Source of the DNA: Odontesthes bonariensis
Lineage: Eukaryota > Chordata > Actinopteri > Atheriniformes > Atherinopsidae
Assembly (NCBI RefSeq): GCF_027942865.1
Contig: NC_134506.1
Span: 14,468,436-14,532,435 of the forward strand
DNA length: 64,000 nt
Direction of reading: 5' to 3'
Shown here: piece after piece, positions 27,700 to 39,100 of the stretch
Numbering within the stretch: position 1 is the first letter of the stretch
How the letters are laid out: every line of letters begins with the position of its first letter
Made by a program: the position numbers and the translations under genes
Notes under the pieces: generated by a model
The model's database searches: none
The model's input: the letters and a program-made list of their open reading frames with translations, nothing else
Told to the model about the DNA's origin: nothing

Positions 27700-29556
27700 A
27701 AAAAAAGCAAGAGGTAAAGAGAGAAACAGAGGAGCAAGGGAGAGGCAGGGTCAATCTATTATACGTGTCTCTTTTAAAAGATACAGCTCCTGTCCTAGTG
27801 CTGCTTTACTTGCTGCCTCCCGCTCATTATCATTCTGTTTCTCTATCTCTCCCTCTAGAAGCACGCACGCTTGCTCCTGCTGCATGGCAACCACTTGTTA
27901 GTCTCACTCAGCTGCTTTGCTGCCTCAGTCATTCACAACAGTCCCCCCCCTCAGCAACACCATGATGGATGCAGCAGCATAAACAAGTAATCTTCCTCTA
28001 CTGTGTCTTCACCCCTTGTTTTCTCCTCCCTGGCTTTTTGTCTCTTCTCAATTTAGTCAATTCTAACAGGAATAACAGTGCTTATCCAGCACGAGAAATA
28101 CTGCCTCTCTCTGCTGCTGACTACTACACATGCTGCTGCAAAGGTATTTTTGGTACACCACAGCATTATGCTCTGAGCCTGGTTTGATGATGTGTGTGTA
28201 ATTGGTGCAGTTTGCACTGGACAAATTTAGTTAGCCCCCCTGCTCAAAGGCATACAAATGCAGACTGCGTAAAGACGCTAGAGGAGAAAAGACTGATATT
28301 TAAGCAGATTTGACATTAGTCAAGTTGCATAAGAAAACAACGAGCATGTCAGTTGATTGAACACTGAAAGAGAATGCAGCAGAGATACGTCTGGCCATAG
28401 GTTTTGTTGTTATGCAGTTCAAATTCATGCAGACTCAAAACTAAGGATAAAGCATGTCATGAGGGAGCTGGTCACAACCAGTGTGTGAAGTGCAATAATT
28501 TGTGACATCATTTATTTTTCAGATGTACACAACTTGGTAATTCCCGAAGAGAATATTCACTTTCAAGTTCATGCAGATTCTCAATTTCTGGGCTTGCTGT
28601 GCTTTTGATTCATATCTGTATTTACGACAGAAACAAGCAGCGAGGCTGATCTCATAAGTGCATTTTTATTTCACTCTTATTTCACTGATAATTCCTATGA
28701 ATTAAAAAGTATTTATCACATTGTTCTGTCATGAGACAGTTTGCCTCATTGATATCATGTCATGTCATTGTTAGATGGGAAGGTCTTTCAGTAAACTTTT
28801 AATGTTAGCGATTTGGCTATAGATAGTTTCTTTTTAAACCATTACAGTGATTTTGCTTACAGATAGCGTTTTATAGGTCCAATATTTTGACAGAGATCAG
28901 GAGTTCAATGACTTATATTAGACACATGACCCTGTATTGCCTTTATCATATCTTTCAACAGGCAGAGCCGGTTACAGGCAGCCTTTACTTGAGTTTCAAG
29001 GTGCAGTAAAATGTCTTTGGCTCTTAGAGAGAACCTGCTGAGACATGAACTTGTTGCATAAAGCACACTCTAATATTATACAGTGTCCAGAGGACATATG
29101 GATAAAGATTGTTATCCTTTATCTTAGCTAGACAACAGGTTAGGAGCAAAACTAATAATGGAAACTATAAAACAATGTTTTTAATATCTGCCTCAACAGC
29201 ATCCCCTTTAAAGTTATCAAACACTATGCTAGACCCCTGTGTGATAGTATAGTCTTACAAGAAAGTACAAAGACAGACACCGAGAGGTTGCACAGATTTT
29301 GAATACTTTATCAAGTCATTCCATTAACCTAAGTGGAGCCATTATTAATTCTGCCTGGGTTCAGAAGTCTATCAAATTTACATGGTCTCTTGAGAAGGGA
29401 ATGGTTGACGTTTTGAATTATGAATATCATAATAGCAAATTTGGTATTGCCAACATATTCTTAAGGAAGCTGATAGAAAGGTTTTGTTTTGTTATTTTTG
29501 TTAACAAAATACAAAATAAATAAATAAAATCCAAAATTGCTGCCGTAGTTTCCACA
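27700..29556. other. gene-free stretch, no feature recognised
   Basis: No coding region, RNA gene or clear repeat could be supported here on either strand. Confidence 0.4.
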
Positions 29557-29584
29557 GTTTATACTCTGCTAGGGTTTATACATG

Positions 29585-29972
29585 CTAGCAGAGTATAAAC
29601 CCAGTAGAGCTCTGAGATCTGCTGACTCAGGTCAGATAGTGGAGCCCAGAGTTCAAACTAGACATGGTGAAGCAGCTTTTAGATGTTTTGCTGCTCACAA
29701 CTGGAACAAACTACCAGCAGAACTGAAATCAGCCCCAACTGTAAGCACTTTTAAATCCAGGTTAAAAACATTTCTCTTTTGGTGTGCTTATCGTTGAGTT
29801 TATATTTTTCTTTTTCCCTTCTTCTTTGATTGCTTTTAACTGTGTTTTTCTCTTTAAATTGCTGCTTTATGCTGTTCTTTTAAATGCCTTGTCTTTATGT
29901 AAAGCACATTGAGTTGCCTGTGGTATGAAATGCGCTATATAAATAAAGATGCCTCGCCTTGCCTTGCCTATT
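29585..29972 (+). mobile_element. 5'-truncated LINE 3' end (L2/CR1-like)
   Basis: Encodes the last residues of a LINE ORF2 (HNWNKLPAELKSAPTVSTFK then LKTFLF), followed by a short 3' UTR with GCGCTATATAAATAAAGATG and a simple CCTTG-repeat tail. This tail layout is typical of fish L2/CR1-group elements. Only the terminal ~390 bp remain; non-functional. Confidence 0.65.
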
Positions 29973-30390
29973 ACGTTATATTTAATAACATTGCCTGACA
30001 GGTTATTAAGTTACTTTCCAGTAGTTCAGGTATGAACTGTGTAGCATTCATAATGCGTAAAATATGGTGCAAGAACATTTAGTCATCCAGGAAGTGTTTT
30101 ATCAGTTTATTGACCTGATTTTTCTTTACAGGGTAACGCATGTTCCATTCTGCATGTTAAAGGTTAACCTACCAGCTGCATTGTAGGTCAACAGCGTCCC
30201 AAGCTGTAATGAAAAGTTGCCACAGCCGTCCCTCAGGGCTGTTATTGGACAGAGTGATTTTTTTCCACTTGTGAGGTTGCACAAGTTTTACTGTGCAGTG
30301 TAATTAACATTCTGACGCATATCGTCACAATTTTAATTGTGATATGTACCACTTTGCTGGCTTGACAGTGAATAGTTTTCTCAAAATTCA

Positions 30391-30726
30391 TATAAAGATC
30401 CATCCATTCATCCATCCAGTTTCTGCTTAATCCAACGGTCGGGTCGCGGGGGGGCTGGAGCCTATCCCAGCTGTCATTGGGCGAGAGGCAGGGTACACCC
30501 TGGACAGGTCGCCAGTCCATCACAGGGCCACACAGAGACAAACGACCACACACACACTCACACTCACTCCAAGGGACAATTTAGACACACCAATTAACCT
30601 AACATGCATGTTTTTGGACAGTGGGAGGAAGCCGGAGTACCCGGAGAGAACCCACGCATACACGAGGAGAACATGCAAACTCCACACAGAAAGGCCCCAG
30701 CCGGGAATCGATCTTATAAAGATCCA
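30391..30726 (-). mobile_element. RTE-like LINE 3' fragment with 12-bp target duplication
   Basis: A common teleost repeat (GGCTGGAGCCTATCCCAGCT near 30452, GAGAACCCACGCATAC near 30646). TATAAAGATCCA occurs exactly at 30391-30402 and 30715-30726. On the minus strand the insert ends in a TGGATGGATGAATGGA-type tail, the short-tandem tail expected of RTE elements. The duplication shows a single 5'-truncated retrotransposition event. Confidence 0.65.
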
Positions 30727-31756
30727 AATGTAAAAAATGATTTGCAATCTTGAATCAGACAGTTTGACGGTGCTGCAAAAGCAAAGATTGTCATCCACAT
30801 ACCTTCAAGTTGACATGTTCTTGATACTTCTTGTATAGACAGCTTGAGTGCCATCATTTTGGCTCTATAACTGTTAACAAATAAAGGTTATTTTCTTAAG
30901 AACAACTGTGGATTTTGAAAGTCAGACTTAAAAGTATTTCTTTGTCAATGGAGTAGTCTCAGACTTTCTGCAGATTCTCTGTGAATGTCAAAGCGTGGTG
31001 GATAAAGATATTGAAATGATTCCTTTAGTGGAGTAAAAGTGCATAAGTCAATAGTTTCAGGGATGATGATGAATTGGCTTGGCACTTTATCATAATCACT
31101 AAGATGGAACATTTAATCAGACACTGAGAGTGCTGCCTGGAATAATGTAGACTTAAGGTATTACTGATACTGTTGCATAAATTGTCATCCAAAAATGAAA
31201 AAGGAATAGATTAATAAAATAGATTAGCTTACTTTGAAACCAAAAACGATAAGAGAAAAGCAGATATATCATGCACTGCAGCTCCTCAAAGTGCCATTGT
31301 ACAGTATATTGGTATGGGCACCTCCTGTAGGAAGTAGTCTCTCGCTGCAGGTCAAAGCTAGACTTACGTGCCTGTATGAATGACCTTCTGTACTGTTTAT
31401 TATTGCAGCAGAGCTGAAGAGGCCTCTGCCCTAAAACCAAATATACCTAACTAAAAATGGTGCAAAGACAGCAAAAGTAAATGTTCACTTTACAGTGTTG
31501 GAACTCTGAATTTGAATTGTTTTTTGAAAAATATATGCTACATGATTAAAAAAGTCAGGACAGGCATGTTTATCACTATGTTGCACAACTAATTCATGCT
31601 ACATGTTGGGTTTAAGCCGCTCATCAGGTCAGGGTCTCCTATGCTGTATTTATTCTTCAAGAGGAAAAATGTAATGTGCTTTAGTTTTAACATAGATTTG
31701 TGTGTGTAGTGATAACCTGCGTTAACTGGCAATGGTTTTCAGAAGGGTTCTTCAGC

Positions 31757-31935
31757 CTATTAGATTAGATTAGGTTAGATTCAACTTAATTGTCATTGAA
31801 CAGTAACAAGTACTTGAACAACGAAATGCAGTTTAGCATCTAACCGGAAGGGCAGAGTAGTAAAGTGCAAAGTATCTGCATATGGGCAGCGCAGGTATGA
31901 ACTGAATGTACTATGATATATGCAGTGAATGTGCT
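31757..31935. repeat. fish interspersed repeat (TTAGATTAGATT ... CGAAATGCAGTTT type)
   Basis: Starts with TAGATTAGATTAGGTTAGAT and contains AATTGTCATTGAACAGTAAC and ACGAAATGCAGTTTAGCATC, strings I recognise from a widespread fish repeat. Class and exact ends are uncertain. Confidence 0.4.
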
Positions 31936-33133
31936 GAAAATATACACAGTGTATTGATTTGCACCACTGTATTTTACAACCATGACAAATGATAAGTGGT
32001 TTTCAACCTTACATTGGGAAATGGTATTCTTCAATTGTTTTTATTCTTAAACTATTTGTGTTGTAATGTGAATGTTTTAATTAGTGTATTCATGCTCAGC
32101 TAAAAGACTGTTGTATTCTTTTTCTACCCTCTCATGTTATTGAGCTGTTGACAATTAAGTGAATTCATTTTCAGATTTTTTGGTGTTGCATATGACATTT
32201 CTTGGTTTCAATGTTTGGTATAGTCATCGTTTAATTTCAAACAAACGTAGGGTTTGATGTATTTGCAAATAACTGTCTTCTATTTTAATAAAATTTACAC
32301 CTGATTGTCTACATTAGCCTACAATGTAGCTGCTGCATTATCGTACTGATAGAGCAAAGTTTGCAGGAAAGTTTGAATGGACTGATGTGGTGGACTGAAT
32401 TCAAAATGAAAACAGTTAACACTTATTAATCATAATGAAAAGTAATTGTGCAGAGTCATTTCTGTGGGCAGAACTCCTGTCATGTTCTTTGTTGCAGAAG
32501 AGCTTGAGAAGAATGTGACTGAACAAACGGCGTTGTTTGATCACTTTGGTAAATATGCGGTACGGTATGCAGCATTGTTCAGCAGCTTTTGCACATTCCT
32601 CTTTGCATAAACAGTTCCACAGGCTAGACGAGTCCGCACTACAAAACAAGCCATCTTTATAATTTTGTTTAGTTGCGAGCCACTGGTCTCATTAATGTTG
32701 CCCCAGCAGCTTTCACTTTCTGCCACAGACTTACTGACAAAATCCAACATTTCTGCAAACATGGAAAGCCCTACGCTTACACAAGAAGCAGAGTCTGTTA
32801 TTTAACTCCTCGTAAACGACGTCAGTGTTACATTTCCGTCTTGTACAGGTGAGCACCCAGGTATCTGTAGACCTCCCGCACCTCCACCTCTTCTCTCATA
32901 ATTAGATTTTTCAGAACTGTGCCGTGTTCAGAAACCCATTTACTCATCCACCAGTGACCATTACTTCACTCATATTCAGTTGTCTTTGAATTATGCTGTA
33001 ATTTCTGGCATAATGTGAGCAACATTTTTCGATTCTTTTCTATTCACATAGGCTGCCTAGCAACAGCTCCAAATCTCGCGTTGGAGGCACAAAGCCTCCC
33101 TGCACATTTTCAACTGCGTAGGGGCATCTTGCG
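31936..33133. other. region upstream of myef2, no separate gene recognised
   Basis: No supported gene. A GACGTCA CRE-type half site lies at 32818-32824, about 330 bp upstream of the myef2 start. Two short minus-strand open frames at 32416-32762 have no recognisable domain. The promoter and 5' UTR of myef2 should be near the right end. Confidence 0.35.
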
Positions 33134-33150
33134 TTGTGTGTAAGCTCAAC

Positions 33151-36100
33151 ATGGCAGATGTTACAACTCCTGATGAGGCTGATGAGCCACAGCAAGAGGA
33201 ATCTATTGCATCCGTCAAGTCCGAAACCGATGAGACCTCTCAGGAAACACCCAATGGCGTGAAAACGTGGGTAACAATAATGTGCTCTTCTCTTAGTCCG
33301 GTCTGTGTTACTGCTAGCTAGCTTAGCTAAAATGGAGTCTTGGGATGCTAGCTATTGTTAACCAAGAAGCCTCTTACCTCTGCTGCAAAAACTAATCCGT
33401 TGGATACCTATTGGGTGGATATTGGATTTAAAGAGAACACAAAAGCTACGCCAAATTTTGATACAAGTTTTAAAATACCACGGTCTTGGCCAAACCTTTA
33501 GTGCAACGGGTACAATGGTTTAAGCTATGCTAATTGTTGTCTGTTGCTGATGTTAGCTACAGCTTGCTAAAATGAAAAATTCAAAGCAAGACAAATCGAC
33601 AATTTAAGATTTTAAAATTGGATTATTTAATCACATGGCTTTACTTGAACTTAGACGTCTTTATTAGCTAAAGCCTCTTTGTGAATTTGAGCGCAGTGTC
33701 TTGTTGTTCATTGAACCAGGTGCAGAGCGTTACGTTAGTAGCTAATGGCTCCGCGATGCTGCACAATAAACCCATGTTAAAGGAACAGTTTTTATATCAT
33801 TTATGCATAATTCAGTAGTGTAAAAGTGGTTTATGATAACGTTTTTAAACGGGCAGGGCAAATGTCAAAGTTACTCTTATAGAGCTTTTTCAAATTCTGA
33901 TTAAATGCCTTTCATCTGTGTACTCATGAGGAATTTGTGGAATTATCAGTAGGATGTCCAAGCTGGTAAGATTAGATTTAAGGTAGGATATAGGCTTTAC
34001 TGGCCTACTAAAGGTCAGGATTGCCCAATGTAATTGGAAAAAATATAATAATTTGAGCCCCCAGATACAAATCTGTAAATCTAGGTTTCATTTAAACAAA
34101 GTGTCAGATAAAGCGTGATCTTATTTGTTAAATACTATTTGTTACTTAATAATTTCCAACATATAGATCACAAGAGGTTATATTGAGTGGATGTTGATGC
34201 TGTTCTTTGACCTGTGCTTCTGCGTGCTTTGTAGGGACAGTGATGAAAATAAGTCCACCAAAGAACAGCATGATCTTAAAGAGAAGTCGGCAGGCAGCAG
34301 AAGAGGAAACCGCTATCATCCCTACAAAGACAAACATGGTGGAGAAAAGAAGAGCGCTCACAGGAACCGAGTGTTCATCAGCAACATCCCCTATGACATG
34401 AAGTGGCAGGCAATTAAAGATCTAATGCGTGAGAAAGGTAATGTCCCCAGTAATGGGGATGGTGTCTCACCCTCCTCTCTGTCTTCTCATCTGATTAGAA
34501 CTTTTTGATTTTGTTTGTTTACCAGATGGAACATCATGCTTCTAGCTCTAGTCTTTTAGTTTGTAGTCTTCTTTGGATGTACTAAGTGCAGATACAAAGG
34601 AAACAACATAGTGTGATTGGTTAAAGGTGTTTTTAATCTATTTTTTTCCTCCTTTCTTGGATGGACACCATTTCAGTTTTGGGCTGATATGTATGTGAGA
34701 AAAGGAAGATGAACTTAGTTTTACATTGTCACTTGTTCTATGGCATTGTCAGCTCCAAAATGTAACCTCAAACTAGTCGTAGAATTGATTGTTGAATGTT
34801 TTTGTTGCATCTGCTGCAAGGTGAACCGTGACTAAAATATTGTAATATTTTACTTTCTGAATTAAGGGGATCTAAAGAAGCCTATTGGTTTCAAAGGACA
34901 GTGTCAAACTCTTTACTGCTATGAATGGAATCTGTTGACAAACTGATCATGTTGAAGTCTTTTGAATTTCCCAGGTTTGATGTAGCTGTGTTTCTCTCTG
35001 GCCTTGGCCTTTGGGTGTCTCAGTCACTGGCCCAACAAGGCAATGTTGTTGTCTGGTGGGATGTTGGTTTGGGCTGACTGTTGATCATTAATGGGACATC
35101 TCCATCCGTAGCGGCATTGCCAAGGCCAAGGGTGACTTGAAGACTTGGTGACTTGAATTACTTTGTTCTTTTGGTATTTTTCCTTTGTATGTCTCATGTA
35201 GTTGGTGAGGTTACATACGTGGAGCTCTTTAAGGATGCAGAAGGAAAGTCAAGGGTAAGTGACGTGGCCAACTTGCTGCACGAGGTTTTAAATGCCCTCA
35301 GCAGGCTCTCATTAATCATGTGCTCTTCTAGGCTCTGATCCTTTGGGTCTACTGAACTGGAGATATTGTAGGTTGTGTTTAGAGCCTGATAGATAGATAA
35401 TGATTGATATTCATTTGAAAGGGAGATGTCCTGTTTTTTTTAATTTTTTTTTGGAAAAGTAGCCTAATGAACTCATCTAAGAGTACATTTTTGTTTTTGT
35501 TGTTGTCATTTCAATTGGTTTAAACGTTTGTTTGTTTGGCCATTTTCCAAAGGGAAATGCAGAGTTGTGTGTTTTTTACCTGATTGATTAACCCTCATGT
35601 CTCAAATATATTTATTTCTACAATTCTTTTACCTTTCACATGTAAAAAAAAAAAGTTTATCTTCAATGGCGCAAAACAGCTTTGATGTTTTATATTAAAT
35701 TGCACAAGTGCATATTCTGGATTTAAATGTGAACGACATCATTAATGACACTATTAGGCCTGAACAATGTGCTAAACATTTCAAGGCTTTTCTTTATGAT
35801 ACCACAGCAGTTTTAATCCAGTTCAAACCCCGTAAAAAGTTAAAGGTAAATTGCACTGCATTAGTTACGTTTTAAACTAGAACTTTTGGATACTATTTAT
35901 TATGTATTTACGATTAAAATGTAAAGTTAACTTTTTTTAATAATTTAAATAAGTATCCCTTTTATCTTGTTTACAATGAAAACAATCACAAACCTGCTGG
36001 CTCAAGCCAGTGGGAGAAGTATGGCCAATGTGTACTCTAGAACATAGAATCATGTTGATAGATTACTTTTATAATGTTCTTTGGTCTTGATTTAAAATGC

Positions 36101-39100
36101 ATTTTGTTCACTCCCCGTGTGCCACCTGGACTCCTGTGATACCCCGTTGATCAGGGCTGTGGGTAAGAATTGACCTTTCTTTCTCAAGTAATACATGAAA
36201 CATTTTTTTATGAAGGTTTTCGTCTTGTGCTTCCATGGACTCACGTTGTGCCTCTTGTTTGCCTCGTGCAACAGTGTGGTGGAGTTCAAAGATGAAGAGT
36301 TTGTGAAGGCGGCAGTATCGGCTATGAACAAGCATGACCTGAGTGGAAGGCCACTCAACATCAAGGAGGTGAGAATCGAATTAATTGGATCTTCGTGATA
36401 GACTCTTGCAACAGCACATGAAAGGTGTTATTTTAGCATTAGTACAAGTTTTTTTCCAATAAATATTTAAGGTAAACAGTTCTCATGGTAATGTTAACCT
36501 ATTTGTAAGTGATTCTGTGTCTGGATCTCCTGTTTAACATTGCACAAATACATTTCATTTGCTCTTTTCTGTAAATTGTATTGATACAAAGACAAAAAGC
36601 GTTTTGTTTAATTTATCTTTTCGTAGAGCTTGGTAGTATAGTGACATCTCATCAGCTTTCCCAACTAAACTTTCACCTGACTTGCTCTTAATGTTTATCT
36701 CAAATTAATTTGTTTAATACCCCCCCCCCCCCCCCCCCCCATATTTTTATTTTAGGACCCTGATGGGGAACATGCCCGGCGTGCGCTGCAGCGCATGGGA
36801 GGAGGTCAGCAGGGAGGCCGTGGGCAGGACATGGGGCCCGGTGGGATGAACATCCCACCCTCCATTGCCAACAACCCAAACATCCCACCTGAGGTCATCC
36901 ATGCACTTCAGGCTGGTCGACTGGGCAACACGGTGTTTGTGGCTAATGTGAGGACTCAGTTCGAAGCCTTTTCTGAATCTGCGTGGTAATGATCGTTGAT
37001 TAAAGATGTTATATTCTGTGTTCTTCAGCTGGATTTCAAGGTGGGCTGGAAGAAGTTAAAAGAGGTGTTCGGCATGGCCGGTGTGGTGAAACGAGCAGAT
37101 GTAAAGGAGGATAAAGATGGCAAGAGCCGCGGGATGGGAACAGTGACTTTTGACCAGCCACTGGAAGCTGTACAGGCCATATGTATCCTTTAAAAAAATT
37201 CAACATTACAATAAAAGAGTGCATATAGAGCAATGGTTAACAATTTGGATGTATGCTTCTCCTTGACTCTGGACCCAGCCATGTTCAATGGACAGATGCT
37301 GTTTGACAGACAGATGCATGTTAAAATGGTATGTTATTTTTAAGTACTGTTGAGGTCAGGTGCTGTACAGGATGTGTAAATTAACCCAGTTAACATGTCT
37401 GTTTTTTGTATGTGTTTGCAGGATGAAAAGTCTCTTCCGCCTGATGATTTCCGTCAAGTAGAAAAACCACATCAGTTACCACGTGAGTACACCGTTATCA
37501 GTCTGAGAGGGATGTGAACAGAACATGTTGATAGAACTGCATACGTATTTATAGTGATGTTTTAGAAAATCCCAGATATATTGCTGAAGCAGGAAGCTGT
37601 TTGTCTTTATGGTAGGGCTGCACGATTATGGAAAAAATCATAATTGAAATCACGATTATTAATCACGAATATGGAACAACAACAAACAACTGAATTTTAT
37701 TGCACTTCTTTCCAAACAAAAAACAATTTTCAGTGCAGAATGTAATTTAAAATCACGAAATTAAATCTAGCTAAGAATGTACTATGTAAGGAATAAACAA
37801 AATAAAACTGAAATGCAATTATTATTGCACAGTCTTTGCACAACACCTGCTTTTGTTGGACTTCGCTAGCCCTGAATCCGAAGTAACTCAACACAGCCGA
37901 AATTGAGCCCCTTCGAGGAACGAGCTCGTCCTTCTCACCAGAGAGACCGGCTGTGGGCTTACCTTCTGCCGCAGCTTCAGCTTGGCTCTCGGTCATTTCA
38001 ATCATCCTCACCACCAGTTTTGTCTTCCCTTATATCACTACTACTCTGCTCTCACCACTTGAACTTGACACCACTGCTGGCTGCACTAGTGAGGAGCTGC
38101 GCGCTTAACTTGCTTGTGGATCAGTTAGGCGGCGTAACAAATAGGTCCATGTTCACCCCCTGGTTGTTGGCGGACTATTGGTTAAATGCTTGCATGCTAG
38201 AGTATAATTCAACTGAACCCGCATTAAGAAAATAAATGTAAAAAAAATTCGCATTTTTCATAATCGTCACGGCCAAAATCGCGATTTTGATTAAAATTCG
38301 ATTAATTGTGCAGCCCTACTTTATGGGATGGCTGTAGCTCAGGAGGAAGATCGGAAGGTCGGTGGTTCGACTCCGGTTCAGTGGCCTACTGATGCATGTA
38401 TGAATGTGGGTGAATGAGTAGTAGAAAGTAGAAAAGCGCGTAGTGCTAAGATATGCTGTGTGAGTGATTGGGTGAATGTGACATGTAGTGTTGGAAGTGC
38501 TTTGAGTGGTCAGTCAGACTAGAAAAGCATTTACAAGTAAAGTCCATTTAGGGATTTTACCATTCATATGTTGGGTAGTAGTGAAAATGTTCACACCGTC
38601 ATAAGAGAGGTACAATGCAGTAGGAAAGAGAATTGAAGGGGAAAATAGAATATATAGTTGTAACACTTTGGGCCATTATGCACAAGTTTGGGCAATTTAT
38701 TACTGGGACAGTCAGTTTCTATCATATGAAATTTTCAATAGTCAAAGCCGATCACACATCAGCTGCTTTCACACACGCACTGGAAAGAGCCCTGAAAGAG
38801 ACTTTTTGCAGAGTTTCCATCCATCCCCCTGTAAATTCTCCATGACATCAGCGGGTGAGACGATGTGTAAATGTGTCAGCAAATGTTTGGGTTCATTTGT
38901 CCTTTCTGCTGACCTGTTTCCGCTCGCTCCCTTTACAAAATAAATACATTCAGTACACACCGAGGAGCCTCATCTGCTATTCTCAATGCATTGTGAAGAA
39001 AATGGCGATTTCCACGTTGTAATTTCTGCATCACGCGCTCCCCTGCTGCCTGCTCGAGACAGCAGTTTCCCCTCCGTTGCATTTCCTTCCGGGAGAGCAC

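Noticed and set aside
32416-32762. Two minus-strand open frames upstream of myef2 as a divergent gene
   Set aside because: No recognisable domain, no good splice junction between them and no clear start context.
33267-33272. Donor TGG|gtaaca for myef2 exon 1
   Set aside because: Breaks the frame with exon 2; AAAAC|gtgggt gives NGVKTDSDEN, which aligns with human MYEF2.
36163-36274. Extending the myef2 exon at 36275 upstream to read FASCNSVVEF without a microexon
   Set aside because: No acceptor gives a frame-compatible join, and the residues do not match the conserved GCGVVEF.
38335-38374. A tRNA gene suggested by A and B boxes
   Set aside because: No cloverleaf or acceptor stem forms around the boxes; the sequence continues as a SINE body.
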